A DNA stretch of 64,000 nucleotides from NCBI RefSeq assembly GCF_020539525.1, contig NZ_JACDXX010000005.1:180073-244072 (forward strand). Direction: 5' to 3'. Shown here in pieces: positions 28,573 to 37,598 of the stretch. The notes under the pieces were generated by a model. The model searched no databases, had not been told where the DNA came from, and saw nothing but the letters and a program-made list of their open reading frames with translations. A program made the position numbers and the translations under genes. Origin of the DNA: Pseudogemmobacter faecipullorum (GTDB lineage Bacteria > Pseudomonadota > Alphaproteobacteria > Rhodobacterales > Rhodobacteraceae). The first letter of the stretch is position 1, and each line of letters starts with the position of its first letter.

Positions 28573-29064
28573 ATGCTGAGACTTGCCGCTGCCGCCTGCC
28601 TGCCGCTTCTCGTGCTGACTGCCGCCCCTGCTTTAGCCCTTTGCAGCGGTGAGAGCCTGTTTCACTGCCCGATCGGTAAGAAGGAACTGGAGCTCTGCCG
28701 TCAGGGCAATAGCGTGACCTATACATTCGGCCCGGCCGGCAGGCCCGAAATCACCCTGAGCGAAAGCATCCGCAGCCTTGATTATCAGCCCTGGTCCGGG
28801 GTCGGGCGCGCCATTCATCAGGCAGCGGTGTTCGAGAATGACGGGGTTTTCTACCGGGTCTGGAGCAGCTTTGACCGCCAGCTGCCCGATGAACCGGCGA
28901 CCGGAGGGGTGCTGGTAGAGCGCAATGAACAGCTGCTGGCCCAGCTGAACTGCGCCTCCGGCCGGATGGAGGCCGGGCTCGATCTGCTCTGGCAGGCCAA
29001 AGAGCAGGCCGGACAATGCTGGAATTACCAAAAATTCCGCTGGCAGGAGGGGGGCTGCGGCTGA
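28573..29064 (+). CDS. Secreted Cys-containing protein of unknown function
   Basis: The 163-residue product has a signal peptide (MLRLAAAACLPLLVLTAAPALA). The mature protein is about 140 residues with six Cys, in pairs suggestive of disulfides (LCSGESLFHC, LCRQGN, LNCASG, QCWNYQ, GGCG). In-frame ATGs at 28546 and 28558 could extend the start slightly. No known family is recognised. It diverges from the EamA gene and is a likely periplasmic protein. Confidence 0.65.
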   Translation: MLRLAAAACLPLLVLTAAPALALCSGESLFHCPIGKKELELCRQGNSVTYTFGPAGRPEITLSESIRSLDYQPWSGVGRAIHQAAVFENDGVFYRVWSSFDRQLPDEPATGGVLVERNEQLLAQLNCASGRMEAGLDLLWQAKEQAGQCWNYQKFRWQEGGCG

Positions 29065-29152
29065 GCCTGGCCCCGCCAGCCTGACCACCCCGCCTGGCTT
29101 TGCCGCGCAACCGCCTGACCGGTGGTTGCAGCTTCGCGGCCACAGTCGCGCC

Positions 29153-29168
29153 CCACAATATACTGTGG
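29153..29168. promoter_or_regulatory. NrdR-box-like palindrome upstream of nrdR
   Basis: The 16-bp sequence ccacaatatactgtgg matches the NrdR box consensus (acaCwAtATaTwGtgt) at about 13 of 16 positions. It lies 113 bases upstream of the nrdR start, consistent with autoregulation. The usual partner box one helical-phase distance away was not found, so this is tentative. Confidence 0.45.
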
Positions 29169-29181
29169 AGCACTTTTCTTC

Positions 29182-29212
29182 TTGGTCGTCATCCGGTAGC
29201 TGCCGCTATAGT
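29182..29212 (+). promoter_or_regulatory. Possible nrdR promoter
   Basis: A -10-like TATAGT (29207-29212) lies 68 bases before nrdR. The best upstream -35-like box is TTGGTC (29182-29187), with a long spacer of 19 bases. The match is modest and unproven. Confidence 0.3.
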
Positions 29213-29280
29213 CTGCGTTGTGAACCGGGGGGAACACCCGGTCTTGAGGCAGGCCAATAACAACAAGCAAGGAGGGCGCG

Positions 29281-29751
29281 ATGCGCTGCCCGTTCTGCGG
29301 CAATATCGACACCCAGGTGAAGGACAGCCGTCCCGCCGAGGACCATGTATCGATCCGTCGTCGCCGTTTCTGCCCCGCCTGTGGCGGGCGTTTCACCACC
29401 TATGAGCGCGTCCAGCTGCGCGATCTGGTCGTGGTTAAATCCAATGGCAAACGCGAGGATTTCGACCGCGACAAGCTGGAACGCTCGATCCGTATCGCCA
29501 TGCAGAAGCGCCCGATTGAGCCGGAGCGCATCGATCAGATGATCTCGGGCATCGTGCGCCGCCTCGAAAGCATGGGCGAGACCGATGTGCCCTCGCGCAC
29601 CATTGGCGAGATTGTCATGGAAAGCCTGGCGCGGATCGACACCGTGGCCTATGTTCGCTTTGCCAGCGTTTACAAGAACTTCCAGGCTGCCGGTGATTTC
29701 GACCGTTTCGTCAGCGAGCTGCGGCCCGCCGGCGACAGGGGCGAAGAATAA
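29281..29751 (+). CDS. nrdR: Transcriptional repressor NrdR
   Basis: NrdR represses ribonucleotide reductase genes in response to ATP/dATP. The 156-residue protein has an N-terminal zinc ribbon with Cys 3, 6, 31 and 34 (MRCPFCGN and FCPACGGRF). An ATP-cone domain follows from about residue 48 ([20 protein letters not shown]). Length and layout are standard. ribD follows 30 bases downstream, the common alphaproteobacterial arrangement. A candidate NrdR box upstream suggests self-control. Confidence 0.97.
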   Translation: MRCPFCGNIDTQVKDSRPAEDHVSIRRRRFCPACGGRFTTYERVQLRDLVVVKSNGKREDFDRDKLERSIRIAMQKRPIEPERIDQMISGIVRRLESMGETDVPSRTIGEIVMESLARIDTVAYVRFASVYKNFQAAGDFDRFVSELRPAGDRGEE

Positions 29752-29781
29752 TCCCGGAGGCCCAAAGCCCCGGAGCCGCGC

Positions 29782-30876
29782 ATGACCCGCGAAACTGATG
29801 AGCATCACATGTCCCATGCCCTGCGCCTTGCCGCGCGGGGCAATGGCTCTTGCTGGCCCAATCCGGCGGTCGGCGCGGTGCTGGTCAAAGAGGGGCGCGT
29901 CATCGGGCGCGGCACCACCCAGCCCGGGGGCCGCCCCCATGCCGAACGCATGGCCCTGGCCCAGGCCGGTGATCAGGCCAGGGGGGCCACCGCCTATGTC
30001 ACGCTTGAACCCTGCGCCCATCACGGCAGAACCAGCCCCTGCGCCGAGGCCCTGGTGGCGGCGGGCGTGGCGCGGGTGGTGGGCGCGATCACCGATCCGG
30101 ACCCCCGCGTCGCCGGGCGCGGCTATGCCATTCTGCGCGAGGCCGGAATTGCGGTCAGCGAGGGCGTGCTGGCGGCAGAGGCGCTGGAGGTAACCGCGGG
30201 CTTCCTGAAACGCGTCAGCCGTGGCCTGCCCTTTGTCACCCTCAAACTCGGCGCGACGCTCGATGGCCGCATCGCCACCGCTTCGGGCGAGAGCCGCTGG
30301 ATCACCGCGCCGGACTCGCGCCGGGCCGTCCATGCGATGCGGATGAGCCATGATGCGGTTCTGGTCGGCTCGGGCACGGCTCTGGCCGATGATCCCGATC
30401 TGACGGTGCGCGATATGGGGGCTTTGCGCCAGCCGGTGCGGATCGTGATCGACCGCCTGCTGCGCCACAGCCCCCAAAGCCGCCTCGGCCAGACTGCGCG
30501 CGAAGTGCCGGTCTGGCTGCTGCATGGGCCTGAGGCCAGCACCGGGGCGCAGGAGGCCTGGCGCGAGGCCGGGGCCATGCTGATCCCCTGCCCGCTGCGC
30601 AATGGCCAGATTGATCTGACAGCCGCGCTGAAACTGCTGGCCGATCAGGGCCTTACCCGGATTTTCTGCGAGGGGGGCGGCACGCTGGCCGCCGGGCTGG
30701 TCAGCGCCGGGCTGGTGGATGAGCTGGCTTTGTTCAGCGCGGGCGCGCTGATCGGCGCCGAGGGCCGCGCCGCCTTTGGCGCGCTGGGGCTGGAGCATCT
30801 GGCCGATGCACCCCGGCCCCGGCTGATCTCGCAGCGCCCCAGCGGGCCGGATCTTCTCAGCCGCTGGCGGTTCTGA
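29782..30876 (+). CDS. ribD: Bifunctional diaminohydroxyphosphoribosylaminopyrimidine deaminase / reductase
   Basis: RibD performs the deaminase and reductase steps of riboflavin synthesis. The 364-residue protein has the zinc deaminase motif HAERMALAQAG, then PCAHHGRTSPC (about 53-85), followed by the reductase domain (about 150-364). That domain shows FVTLKLGATLDGRIATASG and LTRIFCEGGGTLAAGLVSAG. It begins 30 bases after nrdR and ends 5 bases from the convergent methyltransferase gene. Confidence 0.96.
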   Translation: MTRETDEHHMSHALRLAARGNGSCWPNPAVGAVLVKEGRVIGRGTTQPGGRPHAERMALAQAGDQARGATAYVTLEPCAHHGRTSPCAEALVAAGVARVVGAITDPDPRVAGRGYAILREAGIAVSEGVLAAEALEVTAGFLKRVSRGLPFVTLKLGATLDGRIATASGESRWITAPDSRRAVHAMRMSHDAVLVGSGTALADDPDLTVRDMGALRQPVRIVIDRLLRHSPQSRLGQTAREVPVWLLHGPEASTGAQEAWREAGAMLIPCPLRNGQIDLTAALKLLADQGLTRIFCEGGGTLAAGLVSAGLVDELALFSAGALIGAEGRAAFGALGLEHLADAPRPRLISQRPSGPDLLSRWRF

Positions 30877-30881
30877 GCGGC

Positions 30882-32447
30882 TCAGAAATCGGTTGGCGCG
30901 CCGCCCTCCTGTTTGCGCCTCGCCACGAAGCGGTTCAGCTCTTCCCGGGCATTATGGTCAATCTCCGGCGGCTCGAATTCGGCGAGGATCTGTTTGGCGA
31001 TGCGGTTGGCCCGTTCCGAGGTCCAGATGCCGCCATCGGCTGCCCAGGCCTCATAATTGCGCCAGTCGCTGGCAATCGGCTGATAGAAGGCCTCCTGATA
31101 GCGGGCCTGGGTATGGGCGCAGCCAAAGAAATGCCCGCCCGCCCCCACTTCCTTAATCGCGTCAAAAGCCAGATCCTCCTCGCCGGTGGCAAAGGTCGCC
31201 TGCTCAAAATAGCGCTGGATCATCTGCAGCACTTCGCAATCCATCACGAATTTCTCGGTACTGGCGATCAGCCCGCCCTCCAGCCAGCCCGCGGCGTGAT
31301 AGACTATATTGGTGCCCGACTGCACCGCCGACCAGAGCGAGTTTGAGGTCTCCCACATCGCCTGGCCATCGGGAATGTTTGAGGCGCAGACCCCCGAGGC
31401 CCGCATCGGCACGCCGTAAGAGCGCACCATCTGCCCGGTCATCTGCGTCGCGCGCATATATTCCGGCGTGCCAAAGGCGGGGGCGCCGGATTTCATATCG
31501 ACATTTGAGGTGAATGTGCCGATCGCCACCGGGCAGCCGGGATTGATATATTGCAGTAAAGCCACGGCCGACAAAGCCTCGGCCAGCGACAGAGCCACCG
31601 CGCCAGACATGGTGACCGGCGCCATGGCCCCCGCGAGGGTGAAGGGCGTGACCACCACCGGCTGCCCGCGCCGTGCCAGTCGCATCGCGCCGTCGAGCAT
31701 CGGGTAATCATGTTTCAGCGGCGAGACCGAATTGATATTGGTATACATGCGCGGCCTGGCATCGAATTCGGCATGGCTCAGCCCGGCCGCAATGCGCACC
31801 ATCTCCATCACATCCTCAACCCGCTCGGCGCCGAGGCTATAGGCGTGGCAGACCTTATCGGTCAGGATCAGCTTTTCATAAAGACAGTCGAGATGGCGCA
31901 CCGAAGGGTGAATATCAATCGGCTCGACCGGATAGCCGCCGGCAATATGGATGCAGTTAAAATACTGCGTCAGCTTCATAAAATCTTTGAAGGTCTCGAA
32001 ATCGCCCGAGCGTTTGCCGCGCTCGATATCCCAGGAATTGGGCGGCGAGGAGACATTGACAAAGACCATATGCCGCCCGCCGATCACCACCTCCCGCGCC
32101 GGATTGCGCGGCGTCATGGTGAATTCTGCCGGTGCATCGCCCAGCATTTCCATGATGAAATCTTCATCAAAGCGGACATTGGTGCCCGAGACCAGGCAGC
32201 CCGCCTGTTTCAGGATCGCCACCGCCTCGGGATTGAGAATTTCGATACCGATCTCGCGCAGGATCCGCATCGCCGTCTGATGGATACGCGCCACCCCGTC
32301 GCCATCCAGCGGCTCGGTCGGGCGGTCGGGATTGACCGGGATGCGCCATGGCATCTGATCAATCACCCCGGCGCTGCGCCCCATCATGGCAGCTCTGCCA
32401 CCGCCGCGCTTTCTGCGCCCCGCATCAGTCAGTCCCGGATCGCTCAT
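30882..32447 (-). CDS. Trimethylamine methyltransferase (MttB)-family protein, non-pyrrolysine
   Basis: The 521-residue protein belongs to the MttB superfamily, whose members move methyl groups from quaternary or tertiary amines to a corrinoid protein. It has an open frame throughout with no internal amber codon, so it is a pyrrolysine-free member like the betaine demethylases. Family-like stretches include NINSVSPLKHDYPMLDGAM and AGVFASNIP-like SGVCASNIPDGQAMWETSN. No corrinoid protein or partner methyltransferase gene is adjacent. The substrate is unknown; glycine betaine-type compounds are a guess from the family. Confidence 0.82.
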   Translation of the reverse strand: MSDPGLTDAGRRKRGGGRAAMMGRSAGVIDQMPWRIPVNPDRPTEPLDGDGVARIHQTAMRILREIGIEILNPEAVAILKQAGCLVSGTNVRFDEDFIMEMLGDAPAEFTMTPRNPAREVVIGGRHMVFVNVSSPPNSWDIERGKRSGDFETFKDFMKLTQYFNCIHIAGGYPVEPIDIHPSVRHLDCLYEKLILTDKVCHAYSLGAERVEDVMEMVRIAAGLSHAEFDARPRMYTNINSVSPLKHDYPMLDGAMRLARRGQPVVVTPFTLAGAMAPVTMSGAVALSLAEALSAVALLQYINPGCPVAIGTFTSNVDMKSGAPAFGTPEYMRATQMTGQMVRSYGVPMRASGVCASNIPDGQAMWETSNSLWSAVQSGTNIVYHAAGWLEGGLIASTEKFVMDCEVLQMIQRYFEQATFATGEEDLAFDAIKEVGAGGHFFGCAHTQARYQEAFYQPIASDWRNYEAWAADGGIWTSERANRIAKQILAEFEPPEIDHNAREELNRFVARRKQEGGAPTDF

Positions 32448-32574
32448 CTGCTGTCGCTCCCGTTCATCCCTGTGACAAGGATGACCGAGGCCCGCCGGGA
32501 TGCGAGCCTCTCTGGCGACACAAAAGCGTCGTTTTTTATCGTTTACCCGGGATGAGCCGCGAAAACGCCAGGGG

Positions 32575-33267
32575 TCAGGCGCTCAGACTGTCGATCCAGG
32601 CCGGAATTTCTCCGATATTTTCCAGCACCACATCGGCATGAGGCGCGAGGCTGGCAGCCTTTGCCACCCCGGTCAGCACCGCCACCCGCCTGGTGCCAGC
32701 CGCACGGCCCGCCTCAAGATCATGCAGGCTGTCGCCGACCATCAGCACCCGCGCCGGATCCAGCCCCTCGGCCCGCAGGAAAGCATTGAGCATACCCGGC
32801 CCGGGCTTGGCGCCATGGCCAGAATCATAGCCCGCGACGAAATCGACCAGCCCGCCCAGGTTATGCGCCGCCACATGCGCCCGTGCCGGGGCTTCGGCAT
32901 CATTGGTGACAATCGCCAGTTTCAGCCCGCGGGCGCGGAAGGCCTCAAACAGCGGCACCAGCGGCACGGCCTCGACCATCCGCGCTTTCGCCGCCACCTC
33001 ATTGATCCGCGCCTCAAGCTGCCCGGCGCTCCAGCCCGGCAGTTCCGGCAGCATGGCGGCGGTGATCTCAGACGGCGTCCCCGCGATCACCAGCGAACCG
33101 GGAAGGAAACGCCCCTCCTCCGGCAGATAGCCAATCGCTGCGGCCAGACGCGCGGCATGGGCCTCATCGACGGTCAGATCCGCCAGAAGCTGGCGTGCCC
33201 AGGCGCCCCAGCTTTTATGAAAATCAAACAGCGTACCGTCTTTATCGAACAGGATAGCATCGATCAT
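32575..33267 (-). CDS. HAD-family hydrolase (Gph-like)
   Basis: The 230-residue protein has a HAD fold. Motif I is ILFDKDGTLFDFHKSW, with the motif I Asp followed by KDGTL; motif II is in AIVTNDAEAPARAHV; the Lys is in GHGAKPGPGMLNAF; and motif IV is VLMVGDSLHDLEAGRAAG. The alpha-helical cap suggests a small phosphorylated substrate. The start at 33267 has an AGAGGGGA ribosome site; a GTG one codon upstream is also open. It is a paralogue in type of the gene at 18046, but only distantly similar. Confidence 0.85.
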   Translation of the reverse strand: MIDAILFDKDGTLFDFHKSWGAWARQLLADLTVDEAHAARLAAAIGYLPEEGRFLPGSLVIAGTPSEITAAMLPELPGWSAGQLEARINEVAAKARMVEAVPLVPLFEAFRARGLKLAIVTNDAEAPARAHVAAHNLGGLVDFVAGYDSGHGAKPGPGMLNAFLRAEGLDPARVLMVGDSLHDLEAGRAAGTRRVAVLTGVAKAASLAPHADVVLENIGEIPAWIDSLSA

Positions 33268-33435
33268 CACAGATCCCCTCTGGCCGTGTTGCCACCGACT
33301 GTGCAGATTCCGGCGCAGCCTTCAAGGATCTGCACCGCCGCCCCGGAGATAAATGCCGCCGCCGTGGCCCACGCCGCCAGACCAGATCGGATCGGATCCG
33401 GACCTCAGCAGAGCCTCGCGCGCGCCCACCGGGCC

Positions 33436-33717
33436 TCAGGTCCAGTGTGGCACATCCCCGCCCGGCAACTGTGCCCGGGCTGGTGCAATCTCCGCCGGGT
33501 TCAGGCCGAGATCGCCACAAAAGCTGAGCAGCATCGCCTCATCGCTGAGCAGAAAGTCGAGCACCGCCGCCAGAACCTCGGGCTCGCCGGCGCGACTGCG
33601 CAATTCACTGGCCAGCAGCCCCGACTGCGCGAGGAAGGGCAGGATGCGGTCTTCATCCGCAGCCAGCCAGGCCAGGCCCTGCAGCGCCAGCGTCATTCCA
33701 AAATCCTGTGCAGCCAT
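33436..33717 (-). CDS. DUF3572-like protein
   Basis: The 93-residue helical protein begins MAAQDFGMTLALQGLAWLAAD and ends in a short acidic/Pro tail. It matches what I recall of DUF3572, small alphaproteobacterial proteins often located near pleD-like genes, as here. The start at 33717 is chosen over an upstream one because it opens the conserved region. No function is known. Confidence 0.75.
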   Translation of the reverse strand: MAAQDFGMTLALQGLAWLAADEDRILPFLAQSGLLASELRSRAGEPEVLAAVLDFLLSDEAMLLSFCGDLGLNPAEIAPARAQLPGGDVPHWT

Positions 33718-33864
33718 GGTCCAAACCCTCTGTATCATCCCAAATTTCGCGGGTTTTGCGCCATAATTTTGCCAGGATCCACAGAATTTCCCGGTTTCAG
33801 AAAGGAATTTTTAACCTTCTTAATGGCATTTTTTAACGAGAGGTAAATTAAGGAGCTGCCCGCC

Positions 33865-35277
33865 ATGCGTGAGACGATCCTGATCGCCGATCCAGATGCA
33901 GCCAGTCGTCTCATCCTGCGCTCGCGCCTCAGCGAGGCGCATTATCAGCCGCTGATGGCCTGCGATGGCAGTGCCTGTCTGCAGCTGGCGGTCAGCGCCC
34001 GCCCGGCCCTGATCGTGATCGACGCCCGGCTCGGCGGGCTGCCAAATGCCACCGCGCTGCTGCACCAGCTGCGCAGCGAGGCGCTGACCGCAGGCCTGCC
34101 GCTGCTCCTGCTCTGCGAGCCGCAGGATCAGGCGGCCAGGCTGGCGGGGCTGGAGGCCGGGGCCGATGATGTGATCCCCCGCAGCCCCGACCTCTCGGTC
34201 CTGCTGGCGCGGATCCGCAATCTGTTGCGGCGGGGCCAGCCCACCAGCCTTCTGGCCGAGGCCTGGGGGCTGGAACAGCCCGCCCTCTCGGGCTTTGCCG
34301 AACAGCTCGCCGGTTTTCAGCATATGAGCAGTATCGGCGGCAGTATCGGGGTGATCGCCGCCAGCAGCGAGACGGCCCATGCCTGGCGGCATCATATCCC
34401 CGCCGGGCTGCGGCTGCAGGCGCATGTGCAGACGCCGGGCAATGGCGCTGGCCCGCCCCGGCTGCATGATGTCTATCTGATCTGCGCCGCCCGCGATGAC
34501 AGCGGCGAAGAGCCTGGCAGCGGTTTTCGTCTGATGTCACAGCTTGCCTCTGGCCAGGCCAGCCGCGACAGCCTCTGCGCGCTTATCCTTGCGCAGCCCG
34601 ATGCCACGGTGGTGGCGCTGGCCTATGATCTGGGGGCCGATGATGTGCTGGCCGCCGATATCAGCGGCGCCGAGCTGGCGCTGCGCCTGACCAATATGCT
34701 GCGGCGCAAAGCGCAGCGCGACGGCGATCAGCAGCGGATCCGCGAAGGGCTGAAACTGGCTCTGATTGACCCGCTGACCGGCGCCTGGAACCGCCGCTAC
34801 GCCATGCCGCGCCTTACCAGTCTGTGCAGCGAAGCCCGCCGCACCGGCCAGCCGCTGGCGGTGCTTGTGCTTGATATCGACCGCTTTAAACAGGTGAATG
34901 ACATCCATGGCCATGCGGCGGGCGATCTGGTGCTGACCGAAGTGGTGCAAAGGCTCAGCGCCACATTGCGCGCCGGGGATCTGCTGGCCCGGATCGGCGG
35001 CGAGGAATTTCTGATCGCTTTACCGGGGACCGGCGCCAGAGAGGCCAGCAGCGTGGCCGAGCGGCTGCGGCGGCTGATCAGTGACCGGCCGTTTGAACTG
35101 GGCGAGGAGGGGCCGGACCGTGCTCCGGGCCGTCTGGATCTGACAATTTCGATGGGGCTGCGGATCAGCACCGGCCAGGATGATGCCCTGGTGCTGACAG
35201 AGGCCGCCGACGGGGCGCTGCGCGAATCAAAACGCGCCGGACGCAATCTCGTCACCCTGTGCCAGAGCCACGGCTGA
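33865..35277 (+). CDS. pleD: PleD-like response regulator diguanylate cyclase
   Basis: This enzyme makes the second messenger c-di-GMP when its receiver domain is phosphorylated. The 470-residue protein has a receiver domain (about 1-120) with phospho-acceptor Asp53 in LIVIDARLGG. A second, degenerate receiver-like region without a clear acceptor Asp follows (about 155-283), then a GGDEF domain (about 300-470). The active site is GGEEF at 378-382, with an inhibitory RxxD site at 369-372. Both are intact, so it should be an active, product-inhibited cyclase. An AAGGAG ribosome site precedes it. Confidence 0.9.
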   Translation: MRETILIADPDAASRLILRSRLSEAHYQPLMACDGSACLQLAVSARPALIVIDARLGGLPNATALLHQLRSEALTAGLPLLLLCEPQDQAARLAGLEAGADDVIPRSPDLSVLLARIRNLLRRGQPTSLLAEAWGLEQPALSGFAEQLAGFQHMSSIGGSIGVIAASSETAHAWRHHIPAGLRLQAHVQTPGNGAGPPRLHDVYLICAARDDSGEEPGSGFRLMSQLASGQASRDSLCALILAQPDATVVALAYDLGADDVLAADISGAELALRLTNMLRRKAQRDGDQQRIREGLKLALIDPLTGAWNRRYAMPRLTSLCSEARRTGQPLAVLVLDIDRFKQVNDIHGHAAGDLVLTEVVQRLSATLRAGDLLARIGGEEFLIALPGTGAREASSVAERLRRLISDRPFELGEEGPDRAPGRLDLTISMGLRISTGQDDALVLTEAADGALRESKRAGRNLVTLCQSHG

Positions 35278-35386
35278 AAGCCAGGGCCCGCCCTGACCGG
35301 CTTTGCCCCGGACCGGCCGGGGGGTCGGCACTGATCAGGTGCAGGCCCGGCACAGGTCTGGCACCGGGCCGGTACAGGGCCGGGGG

Positions 35387-35905
35387 TCAGCCGTGTTTTC
35401 TGGCCTGACGCGCCCGCGCTTTGGCCAGAACCTCCTCAAGCCGCGCGACATATTTCGCCCTTTCGGCGGCAGGCAGCGCGGTCAGATAGGCGCCGATCAC
35501 CTCGCTGGCCGACCCCATGCGCTGTTCATTATGCGCCGTGAGCAGGGCCAGAGCCGCACTGATCGCCGCCGGATCCACCGGATCGCGGCGCAAAGCTGCA
35601 AGCAGCGGCTGATATTCCTGCTCGAGCGCGCCGGGGCCGCGCCCGAGATCAGGATGGCGCGCCAGAAAGGCCGGGCGCATCGCCCGCCAGTCCTTTGGTG
35701 TCATCGCGGCCGTCAAGGGCCCCATGGCCAGGTCACACCGGCCCGGACCGGCCTTCGGATCATGACCCAGCCAGGCCCCGGCCAGCAGCCCCGCCCCGAC
35801 CAGGTTCAGCGCCAGCGAGGCCACCAGCACCAGTCGCACCCAGCCCGGGCCGCGCCCGGCGGGGGCTTTTGCGCTCTCTGTCGCCATCTCTTTGCTTTCG
35901 CGCAT
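35387..35905 (-). CDS. Periplasmic sensor-like protein of an ECF sigma operon
   Basis: The 172-residue protein has one N-terminal membrane helix (about 23-45) and a helical periplasmic part. It resembles the CpxP/CnrX "periplasmic heavy-metal sensor" type, with the long charged helices seen in LLAALRRDPVDPAAISAAL and LPAAERAKYVARLEEVLAK. The start at 35905 follows GAGGG and overlaps the end of the anti-sigma-like gene region. Third gene of the operon sigma - inner membrane protein - sensor. Metal sensing is by family only. Confidence 0.7.
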   Translation of the reverse strand: MRESKEMATESAKAPAGRGPGWVRLVLVASLALNLVGAGLLAGAWLGHDPKAGPGRCDLAMGPLTAAMTPKDWRAMRPAFLARHPDLGRGPGALEQEYQPLLAALRRDPVDPAAISAALALLTAHNEQRMGSASEVIGAYLTALPAAERAKYVARLEEVLAKARARQARKHG

Positions 35906-35909
35906 TGGC

Positions 35910-36290
35910 TCAGCCCTCACTCAGAAATAATTCGACCACCGGGAAAAATTCATAGCCCGTGGTATCGCTGTCAAACTCAAGCGTCAGCAGCGTTTCGGCC
36001 AGAAGCCCCTCGCTCATCCCCGCACTGGCGGAATAGCCGAGAAAAACCCCGGCAATCGCCAGCGCCCCGAGGCTGGCCAGCACCGGCCCGCCGGCGATCC
36101 CGGCGGTCAGACTGCGCCAGAACTGCAGCAAAACCGGCCTGCGCCGCAGCGGCGCCGCGGTCCCGGCCTGCGGGAGGCGCGGCTGATTTTCCTGCGCTGC
36201 CTGCAAAACCCGCGCCATCAGATCGGCCGATGGATCCCGGTCTGCGCTGCGGCCGAGGGCGAACAGGCGATCTGTCTCTTTATCGTTCAT
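35910..36290 (-). CDS. Putative membrane anti-sigma factor
   Basis: The 126-residue protein has a cytoplasmic N-terminus (about 1-60), one membrane helix (about 72-92) and a short outer tail rich in acidic residues. It lies 3 bases after the ECF sigma gene, exactly where anti-sigma factors are encoded. I see no zinc-binding ZAS motif (HxxxCxxC), so the assignment rests on topology and position. Confidence 0.6.
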   Translation of the reverse strand: MNDKETDRLFALGRSADRDPSADLMARVLQAAQENQPRLPQAGTAAPLRRRPVLLQFWRSLTAGIAGGPVLASLGALAIAGVFLGYSASAGMSEGLLAETLLTLEFDSDTTGYEFFPVVELFLSEG

Positions 36291-36293
36291 CGC

Positions 36294-36902
36294 TTAATCT
36301 CCCTCAAATCCAAGGCTTTCGCGCCGGTCCTGCAACAAGGTGGCAAGGCCGCGCCGCGCCCGCGCCGTCAGACTTTCCACCGCCTCCACCCCCAGCCCCA
36401 TCACCATGGCAATCTCGGGGTTGGAGAGGCCCTCGATATGGCGCAGCACCAGGGCCTGACGCTGCCGTTCCGGCAGGCCCGCGAGGCCCTGATCCAGCGC
36501 CGCCAGCCGCTCGGCGGCGATCAGCCGCGCCTCGGCACCGGGGCTGTCATCGGGCGGATCCACCGCCTCGTCGAGGCTGAGTTCTCCGCCGCCGGCATTG
36601 AGCCGCCGCCGTTGCCGGCTGCGCAGCCGGTCGGTCACCAGATTGGCCGTCACCCGGTAGAGCCAGGTGCTGACCTGAGCCTCGCCGCTGCGCCAGCCAG
36701 GCGCCGCCCGCCAGAGCCGGAGCATGGCCTCCTGGGCCACATCCTCGGCCTCGGCCCGGTCACCGCCCAGCATCCGGGTGGCAAAGCCGAGCACACGCGG
36801 CAGCAGCCTCGCCGCAAGCAGCCGCGCCGCCTGCGGGTCTCCGCTGCCGTAAAGCGCCAGCAATGCGGCGTCATCCGGCTCATTCTGCATATCCCGGGCC
36901 AT
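36294..36902 (-). CDS. ECF-type RNA polymerase sigma factor
   Basis: The 202-residue protein has sigma region 2 ([15 protein letters not shown] to [15 protein letters not shown], about 28-68), a linker, and region 4 with the DNA-binding helix-turn-helix [20 protein letters not shown] (about 147-166). It lacks regions 1 and 3, as ECF sigma factors do. The start at 36902 is preceded by GGGGTGAG; a GTG two codons upstream is possible. It heads an operon with a membrane protein and a periplasmic sensor, so an envelope signal is likely. Confidence 0.9.
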   Translation of the reverse strand: MARDMQNEPDDAALLALYGSGDPQAARLLAARLLPRVLGFATRMLGGDRAEAEDVAQEAMLRLWRAAPGWRSGEAQVSTWLYRVTANLVTDRLRSRQRRRLNAGGGELSLDEAVDPPDDSPGAEARLIAAERLAALDQGLAGLPERQRQALVLRHIEGLSNPEIAMVMGLGVEAVESLTARARRGLATLLQDRRESLGFEGD

Positions 36903-37178
36903 GCTCACCCCAAACTGTTAACCCGGATTATCACCAATGCCAAAACTGCCTCACCCATTACCTGAAAGCACCGCCAGCAGCATCCGCACAGGCCGCTTTG
37001 ATTACAGCTGAAACGTGAAGCCCCGCGGTTTCCGTCGCAAAAAATTGAAAAGAGTGAAAAAAATTTGCGCGATCCCGGTAATGAAATTGCGCCCTGCGAC
37101 GGAAAGACCACTGTAAAGGCTCAGGGCGATTGCCTAGGTTACCCGGGCAAACAGAATCTGTGTCTGATAGGTATTTCT

Positions 37179-37598
37179 ATGCCCACGACTGAAGCCACAC
37201 TTGCTGCGACTGACCATCCCGTAAGCGAAGAGCGGCCGCTCTGGCCTGCTATTTTGCGGGGCTGGCGCTGCCGCTGCCCGGCCTGCGGGGCCGGTCCGAT
37301 CCTGAAGAGCTATCTGAAGGTGCGCGACAGCTGCCCGGTCTGCAAAGAGGATCTGCACCACCAGCGTGCCGATGACGGCCCGGCCTATATGACCATTCTC
37401 ATTGTCGGCCATATCATTGGCCCGATCATGCTGATGCTCTGGACCCATTGGGATCCCGATCCGCTGCTGACCGGCATTGCGCTTTCGGTGGCCTGTATCG
37501 TCATGTCGCTCTACCTGTTGCCGCGCCTCAAAGGGGCTTTTGTAGCTCTGCAATGGTCACGCCGCATGCATGGTTTCGGCGATAATGAGCGCGGCTGA
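37179..37598 (+). CDS. DUF983 family membrane protein
   Basis: The 139-residue protein carries a zinc-ribbon-like segment, CRCPACGAGPILKSYLKV then DSCPVCKEDLHH (about 31-62), followed by two membrane helices (about 70-115). This layout is typical of DUF983 proteins in alphaproteobacteria, whose role is not established. The ribosome site is weak. The next gene (NUDIX) starts inside its last codons, so the pair is probably translated together. Confidence 0.85.
   Translation: MPTTEATLAATDHPVSEERPLWPAILRGWRCRCPACGAGPILKSYLKVRDSCPVCKEDLHHQRADDGPAYMTILIVGHIIGPIMLMLWTHWDPDPLLTGIALSVACIVMSLYLLPRLKGAFVALQWSRRMHGFGDNERG

Noticed and set aside
30882..32447. Search for an in-frame amber codon in the MttB-family gene
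   Set aside because: No internal stop codon is present, so a pyrrolysine-containing protein is ruled out.
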